From assembly GCF_000332455.1 (NCBI RefSeq), contig NZ_AOGY02000072.1, positions 141,501 through 205,500 on the forward strand: a stretch of DNA of 64,000 nt, read 5' to 3'. Both the position numbers and the translations under genes were made by a program. Below are positions 27,134-36,046 of this stretch, one piece after another. Within the stretch, counting starts at the first letter, position 1, and each line of letters opens with the position of its first letter. Source of the stretch: Leptospira vanthielii serovar Holland str. Waz Holland = ATCC 700522. GTDB taxonomy: Bacteria; Spirochaetota; Leptospiria; Leptospirales; Leptospiraceae. The notes under the pieces were generated by a model, which saw only the letters and a list, made by a program, of their open reading frames with translations, was not told where the DNA came from and made no database searches.

Positions 27134-28327
27134 ATGGATCATCAGGAAAAAATTGCAGTCGTTGTAGGAGCAGGAATCGCCGGTGCCAGCATTTGTTTGG
27201 CGCTAAACAAAAGAAACATAAAAACGATTTTATTGGATTCAGACACAGGGCCTGCAAAACATGCCAGCGGAAATCCCATTGGCGTGGTGTATCCATTCCT
27301 CACCAAACACAAAACAACGGAGTCAGAATTTTCCCTAGCTGCTTTCCAATACTTTCTATCAATTTGGGATAAGTTTCATTTAAAAAAACTTGTTCCTCAT
27401 GCAGATGGTATTTTTTTTCTTATGGATACAAAAGAATCTTACGATCGTTATTCGAATGCAATCATATCTAATCAGATTCAAAACCATACCGCAAAGGAAA
27501 GTATCGAACCATTTTCTGGCTCCCCTTCCCTTTTTTTTCCCGAAGGGAAATCTGTCTCTCCCGTAGATCTGACAAAACAAATCCTGACTCTATCTAACCC
27601 ACTTACAAAATATTCCTGTAAATTACTTAGCTGGAAGGAAGAGGATAATGAATCCAAAGTTCTCTGCCAAACTTCGGAAGGCGAAATCGAATGTGATTAT
27701 TTATTTCTAACCCAAGGATACCAATTTGCTGACGATCCTCATTTGGAATGGCTTCCCTTACGGAAAGTGAGAGGACAAATTGTGAAAATTCCCGAGCAAA
27801 AACAGACCAACACATATGGAATTTTATATGGCGACTATATCACTGCAGCGATTGATGGATATCAGGTTTTAGGTGCCACATTTGATGAATTCAAATTAGA
27901 AGAAGAACCAAGGCCAGAAGAATCCGAATCTATGTGGAAAGAACTACTGACCAGATTGCCAAACCTTTCTTCTTTATGGGAGCCACAAAACCCTCGTTTG
28001 TTTGCAACTAGGGTCAGCTACAGAACCCAATCGCAAGACCGCCATCCCATTGTAGGGAAATTGCCTAACATCTCTAAACTAGACTTATCTGTTAAATACC
28101 AAAACTTACTTCGGAATGCAGACAAAAAGATGAATATTCCTTATTATGAATCTGTGGGAATTCTCAATGGACTTGGATCACGAGGACTCACCCATGCATT
28201 GTATTCGGCAGAGATACTTGTTTCTTCTATGTTGGAAGAAACAAGTCCAATATCAGAAACAACTTTTAAGTCTTTGAAACCAGACCGTTTTTTGATTCGT
28301 ATGTGGAAACGAGACCAGCTAACATAG
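27134..28327 (+). CDS. mnmC: MnmC oxidoreductase half (FAD-dependent, tRNA cmnm5U to nm5U)
   Basis: A 397-residue FAD-dependent oxidase of the DAO family that removes the carboxymethyl group from cmnm5(s2)U. The N-terminus has VVGAGIAGASICLAL for FAD binding, then HASGNPIGVVYPFLTK, a signature of the MnmC C-terminal domain; later RKVRGQIVKIP, RVSYRTQSQDRHPIVGKLP and GLGSRGLTHALYSAE. Position directly behind mnmD supports this over a generic amino-acid oxidase. Its last 62 bases overlap the 3' end of lpxK on the other strand. Confidence 0.85.
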   Translation: MDHQEKIAVVVGAGIAGASICLALNKRNIKTILLDSDTGPAKHASGNPIGVVYPFLTKHKTTESEFSLAAFQYFLSIWDKFHLKKLVPHADGIFFLMDTKESYDRYSNAIISNQIQNHTAKESIEPFSGSPSLFFPEGKSVSPVDLTKQILTLSNPLTKYSCKLLSWKEEDNESKVLCQTSEGEIECDYLFLTQGYQFADDPHLEWLPLRKVRGQIVKIPEQKQTNTYGILYGDYITAAIDGYQVLGATFDEFKLEEEPRPEESESMWKELLTRLPNLSSLWEPQNPRLFATRVSYRTQSQDRHPIVGKLPNISKLDLSVKYQNLLRNADKKMNIPYYESVGILNGLGSRGLTHALYSAEILVSSMLEETSPISETTFKSLKPDRFLIRMWKRDQLT

Positions 28328-29360
28328 ATTTCAACTCTTTATCTTCCTCAACGGAAACTTGGATTAGTAACAAACCGACTCGGATATTTTTTTTTCCTAG
28401 TTCTCCTATAAAACTGACATCCCTTCGCATCTTAATCCAATCTTTTTCGGTGGTGATTAGGATCTCACTTGTTTTCATTTCATTCAATAATGATAATAAG
28501 GAACCTGTTGTATATTCAAAGTGATCCGGAAAAAATTTGGTTCGGATAGATTCTGAGAACAAAGTAGATTTTGCTGTTTCGTAAACATTCTTAGGATTTC
28601 CAACACCAGTTACCAAAAAATATTTCAAAGGCAAATCTAAGTGTAATGGAAATGGTATTTGGATCAAATTTTGATTCAGCAAAACTTCTCTAATGGTAGC
28701 CTGGAAACTAGAATGAAAAATAGGAACAGTAACTCCGCTTTGGCTTAGGTTTTTTTTATATGGATCCAATTGTTGTTTGTTTTGCAAAGTTAACTTAGTA
28801 AAGACGATGGCATTGGCTCTTTTGCTATGATGAATCGGTTCTCGTAAAAAACCTAAAGGGAGAGTCAAACCATTCCCAAAAGGGGAATTTGCATCGAGTA
28901 AAACAAAATCAAAATCTCTATGTAAAAATTTATGTTGGAATCCATCATCCAGAATCACGATATGATTTTTGGATTGGATTTGGTTGTATAATAGAAAGGA
29001 TTTTTTTCTATTTCTCCCAATGATTACCTGTACATCAGGAAACATTTCTTTATGTTGGCTTGGTTCATCCCCATACAAACTTGGTTCGAGACCACTCGGT
29101 AGAATTGCCCCTTCTATAGTTTTTGCTGCTTTATAACCTCTGGATAAAATTGTTATCGCGTAACCAGGGTATGTTTCTTTAAAAAAACGAACCAGATATT
29201 GGACAAATGGTGTTTTGCCAGTTCCCCCCACAGTGAGATTGCCAACACTAATCACTAAAACATTCGGTAGGTGGAACGAAGAAGTCCTTTGTCTGGACCA
29301 CCAGAAAAGGAAACGGTAGATCCAACTCAAAGGGTAAAGTAAATACAGAAATATGTTCAT
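28266..29360 (-). CDS. lpxK: Tetraacyldisaccharide 4'-kinase LpxK
   Basis: Phosphorylates the 4' position of the lipid A disaccharide at the inner membrane, in the Raetz pathway. A hydrophobic N-terminus (LYLLYPLSWIYRFLFWW) anchors it; the P-loop is VGNLTVGGTGKTPFVQYLV, followed by ILSRGYKA, GDEPSQH and ILDDGFQHKFLHRDFDFVLLDA, all LpxK hallmarks. The 364-residue length is normal. The 3' end runs 62 bases into the convergent mnmC gene, a long tail-to-tail overlap, so the C-termini of both are encoded by complementary strands. Confidence 0.92.
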   Translation of the reverse strand: MNIFLYLLYPLSWIYRFLFWWSRQRTSSFHLPNVLVISVGNLTVGGTGKTPFVQYLVRFFKETYPGYAITILSRGYKAAKTIEGAILPSGLEPSLYGDEPSQHKEMFPDVQVIIGRNRKKSFLLYNQIQSKNHIVILDDGFQHKFLHRDFDFVLLDANSPFGNGLTLPLGFLREPIHHSKRANAIVFTKLTLQNKQQLDPYKKNLSQSGVTVPIFHSSFQATIREVLLNQNLIQIPFPLHLDLPLKYFLVTGVGNPKNVYETAKSTLFSESIRTKFFPDHFEYTTGSLLSLLNEMKTSEILITTEKDWIKMRRDVSFIGELGKKNIRVGLLLIQVSVEEDKELKSMLAGLVSTYESKNGLVSKT

Positions 29361-29387
29361 TTAGTTTCCTGCGGGAAACCTACTTAC

Positions 29388-29666
29388 TTAGCTGTGGCGT
29401 TTTTCCAATTCTTTTGCGATGGTAGATAGACTGATGCCTTTTTCCACCATAAGCACTTCTAAATGAAAAACCAAATCGGCAATTTCATGAATGAGTTCTT
29501 TTTCATTGGGATTTTTTGCTGCAATGATAACCTCACCTGCTTCCTCACCAATTTTTTTGAGAATGCGGTCAACACCATCGCGGAAGAGTTCAGCTGTATA
29601 AGACTTTTCAGGCAATTCTTCCTTACGTTTGCGGAGTAGTTCTTCCAATTTCAGTAAAAATTCCAT
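29388..29666 (-). CDS. hisE: Phosphoribosyl-ATP pyrophosphatase HisE
   Basis: Second step of histidine synthesis, hydrolysing phosphoribosyl-ATP to phosphoribosyl-AMP. The 92-residue length and motifs [30 protein letters not shown] and [16 protein letters not shown] contain the EExxE and ExxD metal-binding residues of the MazG-like fold. HisI is not fused to it. It lies upstream of lpxK on the same strand (27 bases apart). Confidence 0.93.
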   Translation of the reverse strand: MEFLLKLEELLRKRKEELPEKSYTAELFRDGVDRILKKIGEEAGEVIIAAKNPNEKELIHEIADLVFHLEVLMVEKGISLSTIAKELEKRHS

Positions 29667-29762
29667 ATTTTGACCTTCTAGCGACCATGGAAACTGCCCA
29701 TTCCATTTCGAAAAAGCGAAAATTGACTATTCAAACAAAGAGAATCCAATAGAATTCAATGG

Positions 29763-30584
29763 ATGGTTCGTAAGTTTTTACCTGTTTTTTTCCTCCTATG
29801 CACGAGTGCCGTATTTTCTGAATCCCCTTGGGGAAATTCGATTCAGAAAGGATTTGAATCGGCAAAACAAGACAAAAAATTTATCATAGTGGATGTATTT
29901 GCAGATTGGTGCACCTACTGTTTGGTTTTAGAAAAAGAAATTTTTCCTGATCCAGAAGTGAGCCGAGTTTTGGATAGTTTCGTAAAAGTCAGGTTAGATG
30001 GGGAAGAATTTCCTAATCTACGGAAAAAATATAGTATCGAAGGTTATCCTACGATTCTTTTTTTAGATGGGGATGGAAACTATGTGACTAAGATATCTGG
30101 ACTCGCCACAAAGGAAGATATATTGGGTGTTTCCAAAAGGATCCTCCAAGAACCGAATATTGAGTCGTATCTAAAAACAGAGCTTAGGCGAAATGTAAAT
30201 AGCCCCGATATCCATTTTCGTCTGGGTTTATTGTATTTTCAAAATAAAGAATTTGAGAAGGCGGAACTTCAGTTCACTGAAACCATTCAAAAATCCAAAG
30301 CCGCCTCAATACTTAAAGAAAACGCATATTTCAACTTGAACTTAGTCAAATCCATTCATGGCCCGAAAGAATCTGCGGCAAAGTCTTGGAAAGAATTTTT
30401 GGATCTGTATCCAACATCCAATCGAAAAATCACTGCCAAACTGTATTATGGACTGACATTAAAGGATGCAGGAGAATCGAAACTTGCAAAATCGATTTTG
30501 ACCGAAATCAAGCCACAACTAACAACCGAAACCGATAAAACAATGTGTAATGAGGCATTGTCTGAAATAGAAAGAGGATTTTAG
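29763..30584 (+). CDS. Exported thioredoxin-fold protein with TPR-like tail
   Basis: A 273-residue protein with a cleavable signal peptide (LPVFFLLCTSAVFSES). Residues ~30-135 are a thioredoxin fold of the DsbD-gamma/Thioredoxin_7 type: FIIVDVFADWCTYCLVLEKEIF with the redox pair C-T-Y-C, then the cis-proline region EGYPTILFLDGDGNYV. The C-terminal half contains TPR-like helices (HFRLGLLYFQNKEFEKAELQF, KLYYGLTLKDAGESKLAKSI). It probably reduces or isomerises disulfides in the periplasm. It stands alone and converges on ugd. Confidence 0.75.
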   Translation: MVRKFLPVFFLLCTSAVFSESPWGNSIQKGFESAKQDKKFIIVDVFADWCTYCLVLEKEIFPDPEVSRVLDSFVKVRLDGEEFPNLRKKYSIEGYPTILFLDGDGNYVTKISGLATKEDILGVSKRILQEPNIESYLKTELRRNVNSPDIHFRLGLLYFQNKEFEKAELQFTETIQKSKAASILKENAYFNLNLVKSIHGPKESAAKSWKEFLDLYPTSNRKITAKLYYGLTLKDAGESKLAKSILTEIKPQLTTETDKTMCNEALSEIERGF

Positions 30585-30615
30585 TCCAACCTAAGTTTAT
30601 CTCGGTTGGACTAAA
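30580..30615. terminator. Bidirectional hairpin terminator
   Basis: TTTAGTCCAACC at 30580-30591 and GGTTGGACTAAA at 30604-30615 form a perfect 12-base-pair stem with a 12-base loop. It spans the stop codon of the thioredoxin-fold gene and reaches to within five bases of the ugd stop. A strong T-run is lacking on both sides, but placement between convergent genes supports termination for both. Confidence 0.6.
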
Positions 30616-30619
30616 TAAT

Positions 30620-31924
30620 TTATCTGTTACCGATAGAATAATAAGTAAAACCTAACTCGTTCATAAGAGTTGGTTTGTATTGGTTTCTTCCATCAAAAAC
30701 TAACGGGGATTTGAGTAGAGACTTGATTTTATTAAAATCAGGTTCCCTAAATTCTCTCCATTCCGTGAGTAATAACATAGCGTCTGCCCCTTGAAGAGCT
30801 GAGTATGCATCCTTTTTGTATTCAACCTTTCCATCAAAATAATACTTTGATGTCTCCAAGGAAGCAGGATCAAACACTTGGATTTTGGCACCATTTTTAT
30901 GTAGTTCATAAATCAGAGGAATGGAAGGTGCTTCTCGCATATCATCTGTTCCTGGTTTAAAGGATAAACCCCAGATACCAAAAGTTTTACCTTTCATATC
31001 TGTAGATTTGAAGTGTTCAAAAATTTTATCGGTTAACCGAGTTTTTTGTTTTTCGTTTACATCTTCCACCGATTGAATGATATGCATAGGTGCATTCACT
31101 TCTTCTGCTGTGCGGAGAAGTGCTCTTACATCTTTTGGAAAACAAGACCCACCGTATCCAATCCCTGCATATAAAAACTGGCGTCCAATTCTTGAATCGG
31201 TTCCCATCCCTTTTCTAACATCATCATAGTTAGCACCAAGAGCATCACAAAGATTTGCGATTTCATTGACGAAGGAAATCTTTGTCGCAAGGAAAGCGTT
31301 ACAAGCATACTTAGTAAGTTCCGCAGAACGAATGCTCATGGTAATGATTGGATTTCCGTTTAACACAAATGGAGAATAAAGTTCGCTCATTTTTTTAGCA
31401 GCGACTTCAGACTCAGCACCAATCACAACACGTTCTGGCCGCATAAAGTCATCAATCGCAGCACCTTCTTTTAAAAATTCTGGATTGGAAACGACATCAA
31501 ACGGATGTTTTGTGTGTTTTGCCACAATGGCCTTTACTTGGTCTGCGGTTCCCACTGGAACTGTAGATTTATCAACGATGATTTTGTATCCGTTCATTGT
31601 TTTGCCGACTTCTTCTGCAACAGCAAAAACAAATCTTAAGTCAGCGGATCCGTTATCAGAAGTGGGTGTACCTACAGCGATAAATACAAATTCAGAAGAT
31701 TCAACACCATCTTTTAGTGAAGTGGAAAAGTGGAGTCTTCCCTCTTTGTGGTTTCGTTCCACAAGTTCAGTAAGTCCAGGTTCATAGATGGGAATGATCC
31801 CTTGTTTTAAGTCACTGATTTTCTTTTCATCTTTATCAATACAAATGACTTCATTGCCATATTCAGCAAAACAGGTTCCTGCAACGAGGCCCACATATCC
31901 GGTTCCAACTACACAAACTTTCAT
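30620..31924 (-). CDS. ugd: UDP-glucose 6-dehydrogenase
   Basis: Oxidises UDP-glucose twice with NAD+ to UDP-glucuronate, a precursor of acidic polysaccharides. Seen: MKVCVVGTGYVGLVAGTCFAE for NAD, DKSTVPVGTAD, FLKEGAAIDDFMRPERVVIG, and the catalytic cysteine in GIGYGGSCFPKDVRAL; the C-terminal domain has GLSFKPGTDDMREAPS. Length 434 is normal. It is the last gene of a likely wzm-wzt-ugd unit, which suggests that the exported polymer contains uronic acid or a derived sugar. Confidence 0.95.
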   Translation of the reverse strand: MKVCVVGTGYVGLVAGTCFAEYGNEVICIDKDEKKISDLKQGIIPIYEPGLTELVERNHKEGRLHFSTSLKDGVESSEFVFIAVGTPTSDNGSADLRFVFAVAEEVGKTMNGYKIIVDKSTVPVGTADQVKAIVAKHTKHPFDVVSNPEFLKEGAAIDDFMRPERVVIGAESEVAAKKMSELYSPFVLNGNPIITMSIRSAELTKYACNAFLATKISFVNEIANLCDALGANYDDVRKGMGTDSRIGRQFLYAGIGYGGSCFPKDVRALLRTAEEVNAPMHIIQSVEDVNEKQKTRLTDKIFEHFKSTDMKGKTFGIWGLSFKPGTDDMREAPSIPLIYELHKNGAKIQVFDPASLETSKYYFDGKVEYKKDAYSALQGADAMLLLTEWREFREPDFNKIKSLLKSPLVFDGRNQYKPTLMNELGFTYYSIGNR

Positions 31925-31969
31925 AGGATTTCCAGAATTTAGTTTTTTCCTTTGAAGGAAACCGTTTTT

Positions 31970-33169
31970 CTATTCGGATTTGGGAAGAGTTTGGAATGTA
32001 AATTCGGTCGGTAAATGACAAACTCCGACAAATTTTTCAATTTTACCTCGTTCGACCTCAAAATCCAAAACGGATTCCCCCCAAAAATAACTTCCTTCGG
32101 TATGGGACTCACCTTTGTGAATAGAAACCCCCAAACTGTATTTCCCGTCACTGAATTGGATAGGGAATTGAAATTCTACGATCGAACGTTCGAAGTTTTT
32201 TATGTTTAAATTTTGTTTTCCCAGATGGTAGGAATTGGTTCCAAAAATTCGAATTCCTTTTTCACTATCAATATGAAATCCAATGGTTCCGTTTGTGATT
32301 GGTTTTGTAGTTTGGAATTCGATCCGAAGAGTAACTGTATCACCCAGAAAATGGTGGCGAGTATCCAATCCCTTGGAATTTTTCAATGAAACATAAAGAT
32401 CATTAACGGATTCTGTAGGTAATATGGAAGAAGGTTCCAGACTTCCAGCTAACACATGCATGTATTCTTCGATTGTTTGTTTTGGATTCCCATCAAATAA
32501 CAAACGACCTTTGTTTAGAAGAATGGCTCTTGAACAAAAATAAGAGATAAGTCCAAGATCATGACTTACAACCAAAATACAAGACCCGAGAACGGAATAC
32601 TCTTTGATTCGTTTCAAACATTTCTGTTGGAAACTAGCATCCCCTACTGCCAAAGCCTCATCTACAATTAAGATATCCGGTCGTTTGGCAGTGGCAAGGC
32701 TAAAGCCAAGGCGCATCGCCATTCCCGAACTATAATTCTTTAAAGGAGAATTTCGAAACTCATTAAGCTCAGCAAAATCAAAAATGGAATCTGTGAGTTC
32801 CTTGATCTCAGATGGTTTGTATCCCCAAACGAGTCCATTGTAATACACATTCTCTTCCCCAGAAAGTTCTGGATTAAATCCAACACTGAGCTCCAGTAAG
32901 GCACGAACCGATCCATTGACAAATAAATTCCCTTTATCTTTACTGATGACCCCAGTGATCAGTTTTAGAAGTGTAGATTTTCCGGCACCATTTCTGCCAA
33001 TGATTCCTAAAATTTCACCAGACCCAACTTTCAAATCTATCGATTGTAAGGCGGTAAATTTAGAATCAATACCGAAGTATCCAAAACTAAGACCCGCAAG
33101 GATTCGTTTCCAAGGTTTTGAAAATCCATGGTAATCCTTAGAAAGATTTTCTAAAACAACGGAAGCCAT
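31970..33169 (-). CDS. wzt: Polysaccharide ABC exporter ATP-binding protein (Wzt-like)
   Basis: ATPase of an O-antigen/teichoic-acid type exporter. The nucleotide-binding domain (1-240) shows GIIGRNGAGKSTLLKLI, the signature YSSGMAMRLGFSLA and DILIVDEALAVGD. Residues ~250-399 form a beta-sandwich like the carbohydrate-binding C-terminal domain of Wzt, which in characterised systems recognises the end of the glycan chain (RIEFQTTKPITNGTIGFHID, DGKYSLGVSIHK). The permease wzm lies four bases upstream. Five transporter-specific N-terminal residues (KDYHGF region) precede the usual domain. Confidence 0.85.
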   Translation of the reverse strand: MASVVLENLSKDYHGFSKPWKRILAGLSFGYFGIDSKFTALQSIDLKVGSGEILGIIGRNGAGKSTLLKLITGVISKDKGNLFVNGSVRALLELSVGFNPELSGEENVYYNGLVWGYKPSEIKELTDSIFDFAELNEFRNSPLKNYSSGMAMRLGFSLATAKRPDILIVDEALAVGDASFQQKCLKRIKEYSVLGSCILVVSHDLGLISYFCSRAILLNKGRLLFDGNPKQTIEEYMHVLAGSLEPSSILPTESVNDLYVSLKNSKGLDTRHHFLGDTVTLRIEFQTTKPITNGTIGFHIDSEKGIRIFGTNSYHLGKQNLNIKNFERSIVEFQFPIQFSDGKYSLGVSIHKGESHTEGSYFWGESVLDFEVERGKIEKFVGVCHLPTEFTFQTLPKSE

Positions 33170-33173
33170 ACAA

Positions 33174-33923
33174 TTAAAGATGGTCCAATATCACCGATTG
33201 GAATTTACGTTTGGCAAGTAAGTAAACAAGAAAGAAAAAAAACAAAAAAGGCAAAACTTGAATCCAATCAAATTGGGGAGTGTATCCAGGAATCACGGAG
33301 GTACGAAAGATATCCAAAGGTATGGTAAATGGATTCAAACGGTTCCACTCTTTTAAATATCCCGTTGGATAATACAAAACAGGAATTCCCCAGAAAATGA
33401 GTTGGCTCACCAAACGAATCAAAGGTGAGATATCTTTTAATAAAATATTCAACCGAGAAAGGTAATGCAGAAGTAACATCAAATAAAGCCCAGAAAATGC
33501 TAAAATCAAATACCCAAGAAGGATTCCAGATAGATTTAACTTCCCCGAATAGGCCAAATAGATAAATACGGGGATGGATGTGACTAGGCTATGGATGAGA
33601 AATTGGACATAGGGAATCCATAAAAACAAATCAATCCCAAGACTGGATCTTTTTAACAAACTACGATTGTCGGTAAGAATTCCTGTACCACGAACAAGGA
33701 GTTCTTGGATGGGAATCCAATACAAAAGACCGGTAAGTAAGTAGGCCGTGAAATCTTCTTGTGTGGATGGATTTTTTAAGTTCAGCACTAGAAATACCAG
33801 TGCATAGAGACTGATGAGTACTAAATTCTGCAGGAACATCCAGGAGATCCCCAAAAAGGATCCTGCATATTGAAGTGCGTAGTCACGGCGAACGAGTGCC
33901 CAAAGTATGGATATTTTCTCCAT
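33174..33923 (-). CDS. wzm: Polysaccharide ABC exporter permease (Wzm-like)
   Basis: A 249-residue ABC-2 type membrane protein with about six helices, first preceded by ALVRRDYALQYAGSFLGISWMF, a conserved amphipathic start of the Wzm/TagG family. ISPLIRLVSQLIFWGIPVLYYP and NRLNPFTIPLDIFR are typical of the loop and pore region. With the ATPase encoded next it should export an undecaprenyl-linked glycan across the inner membrane. Confidence 0.85.
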   Translation of the reverse strand: MEKISILWALVRRDYALQYAGSFLGISWMFLQNLVLISLYALVFLVLNLKNPSTQEDFTAYLLTGLLYWIPIQELLVRGTGILTDNRSLLKRSSLGIDLFLWIPYVQFLIHSLVTSIPVFIYLAYSGKLNLSGILLGYLILAFSGLYLMLLLHYLSRLNILLKDISPLIRLVSQLIFWGIPVLYYPTGYLKEWNRLNPFTIPLDIFRTSVIPGYTPQFDWIQVLPFLFFFFLVYLLAKRKFQSVILDHL

Positions 33924-33980
33924 ACTTTGATTGTCGGCCTATGGCTCCCAGTTCTAGAACTGAAAGCCGGTAATTTGGAA

Positions 33981-34196
33981 CTACATCCTCTTCAGGTTCT
34001 TTTGGCCAAGGGTAGAGAGGTTTGGTGACACCCACTCTCCATTTTGGACCACTTCCCCTTGGAAGGCTTCCATCAAATAATCTTCAAAGGTCTTCCCTGT
34101 TTGGTTCTGGGAAAATCCCTTCTTCGGACCTTGCCCTGTGAGGCCTTGGTCCTTGTGGCGGTTGTAAGCGGGTTGTTGGATGGATCGAACGATCAT
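33981..34196 (-). CDS. Small conserved-looking protein with strong ribosome binding site
   Basis: A 71-residue soluble protein, not recognised. Its ATG has GGAGG eight bases upstream, one of the clearest ribosome binding sites in the window, which supports it being real. Sequence is polar with one ordered-looking helix (FEDYLMEAFQGEVVQ). It lies 57 bases upstream of wzm on the same strand and could be part of that unit. The longer plus-strand frame over it (34044-34475) lacks protein-like composition and is taken as a shadow. Confidence 0.55.
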   Translation of the reverse strand: MIVRSIQQPAYNRHKDQGLTGQGPKKGFSQNQTGKTFEDYLMEAFQGEVVQNGEWVSPNLSTLGQKNLKRM

Positions 34197-34471
34197 AGGT
34201 TTTTCCTCCCCGTCGTCTTTTTAGACGACATAAAAACTAAAAATAATACCAATAATATACTAAACGCTTGTTTACACTACTTAACGGATGAGAAGTTAAG
34301 TCAATATTTTTTCACGTTTTTATCGGTTACTATATATAAATTTAGCATTCCCCTGGGACAAAACCCGCCCCCAGATGGATTTTTTTTATTGGGAGGCTTA
34401 GAATATGTCCCTTCTTTAAAAAAAGCAACAGGACTTAGGGCAAAAAAACGAAATTTTAAACCCCAATCCTG

Positions 34472-36046
34472 GTGAATTGGCAGAAATTTGGGATCATTTT
34501 GTGGCTTTCTCTCATACAGACTTTGTTTGCTGTAGAGAAAAAGCCAGACCAAGTCTCGGTCCCGGAACTTCTTAAGGCCGGTTTTCCTCCCCATTTAGTG
34601 GCGGCCTGGAAAGAAAAATCCAAACAATCCCCAGAAAAGTTCTTAGAATGGAAAAGGTCCCTAAAAGGAAAGGACGCTGCCCTGGTTTCGAAAGTTTGGA
34701 AAGAACAACAAATCACCCTATATACCAACAAACATCGATTAGCCGAAAATAACACCTCCAAACAAAATGTAAAGTTCCCTCGGAATACAAAAGATCAAAA
34801 ATCCAAAGAAACAACATCCAAGTCTTTGGAAAGATCCGATTCACTTTATGAACTTTTTTTTGGAATGAGTTATCAAAATTTAGATGTACGGTATTTGCCA
34901 AGGAAGGAAAAAAATCATTCCTCTGTGTTTCTAGGAGGAAGGGGGAAAGGACAAATTTGGATTTTGGAAAAACGAGATGAAGAATTTTCTTACGGAGCCA
35001 ATCTTACCTTCCAACAATTTCGACTTACCTCAGGAAACCGTTACAAACCCATTCCCCATTTTTACTTTGCCAAAGATCCTAACTTCTATTCCCAGTTGGA
35101 AAGGACAGGATCTCCCCTACCCCAACCTTTATTACTTTCTCACTTTTTAGGATATAGGTATCTCCGTGAAGGGAAGGATTACGAATTTGGAATCTATCAA
35201 GCAGATGCATTTTCTGCCTATCCTGGACTTTACTTTGTATCACCAAACAAATCTTATTCGGGAGTTTGGTCAGCGGGAGAAAATAAATCGAGTTTGTATG
35301 TCAATGATTCTTGGAATTCCAAAGACTGGGGAAACCATAGAGTCCAGTCAGAATCCATACTTAGTAAAAAAGAATCCGTTGGCTTTTTCTATTTAAAGTC
35401 CGAATCTCCTGAATCAAAATACTTTTTAGATGCCACTGTATATAGAGATTCACCCTTGTTATATGGAATGGTATCACCAGAGGAAGTTAGACCACAAATC
35501 CCACAAACATTAGGATACACTCGTGGTAGTTTCAAACACTTCCTAGGTTTTGAGTATTTAAGTTCTATCGAAGGCCATAAGTATGAAAGTGGAAGGTCGG
35601 GATTTTTTCCCTTCTTTCTTAGTGAATGGGGAAACCTACTCTATCGGTATAGAGAATACAATGAATCTGGGAATTACCAATACAATGAAATAGGTCGAGC
35701 TGCGTTTTACGAATGGAGAAAGGAAAAAACCGTGGTGTCTTTTGGATTTGAATCGAGAGAGAATGGAGGCCAATGGGAAGGAAAACTCGCCCTCCCCATA
35801 AATACAGGAAACTTACTGGAATTCAGCGCTATCTTTCGAGAAGGCCATCCCAAAACCAGGGCTTGGTTTGAAAACTGGACTTACGCTACTGATTTTAATA
35901 TCAACTTAACTGATAGACAGGAAATCATCAAACTAAAATGGGTGAGTCCCTTTATTTCACTAAACATAAGTTATTCGGAAAAAGAAAATGATCCAAATCC
36001 CATTTTGTTTATCAACTTTCAATTATTACAAAAAATTGATCTTTAA
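34472..36046 (+). CDS. Exported protein of unknown function, probable outer-membrane barrel
   Basis: A 524-residue protein with a signal peptide (KFGIILWLSLIQTLFA). Residues ~25-75 form helices rich in Lys/Trp (FPPHLVAAWKEKSKQSPEKF), then a Thr/Ser/Lys linker, and from ~120 onward long alternating hydrophobic-polar strands with Tyr and Phe (YGANLTFQQFRLTSGN, LEFSAIFREGH, LKWVSPFISLNISYSE), ending near a phenylalanine-containing strand. That pattern fits a beta-barrel. Start is GTG at 34472 without a clear Shine-Dalgarno. The 275-base gap before it holds no gene that I can support. Confidence 0.6.
   Translation: MNWQKFGIILWLSLIQTLFAVEKKPDQVSVPELLKAGFPPHLVAAWKEKSKQSPEKFLEWKRSLKGKDAALVSKVWKEQQITLYTNKHRLAENNTSKQNVKFPRNTKDQKSKETTSKSLERSDSLYELFFGMSYQNLDVRYLPRKEKNHSSVFLGGRGKGQIWILEKRDEEFSYGANLTFQQFRLTSGNRYKPIPHFYFAKDPNFYSQLERTGSPLPQPLLLSHFLGYRYLREGKDYEFGIYQADAFSAYPGLYFVSPNKSYSGVWSAGENKSSLYVNDSWNSKDWGNHRVQSESILSKKESVGFFYLKSESPESKYFLDATVYRDSPLLYGMVSPEEVRPQIPQTLGYTRGSFKHFLGFEYLSSIEGHKYESGRSGFFPFFLSEWGNLLYRYREYNESGNYQYNEIGRAAFYEWRKEKTVVSFGFESRENGGQWEGKLALPINTGNLLEFSAIFREGHPKTRAWFENWTYATDFNINLTDRQEIIKLKWVSPFISLNISYSEKENDPNPILFINFQLLQKIDL

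Noticed and set aside
34260..34320. Possible minus-strand promoter before the 71-residue gene
   Set aside because: TTGACT is present, but the spacing to AT-rich -10 candidates is wrong for all of them.
34044..34475. Plus-strand 143-codon frame upstream of the barrel protein
   Set aside because: It overlaps the 71-residue gene with a strong ribosome binding site and shows no domain or codon pattern like its neighbours.
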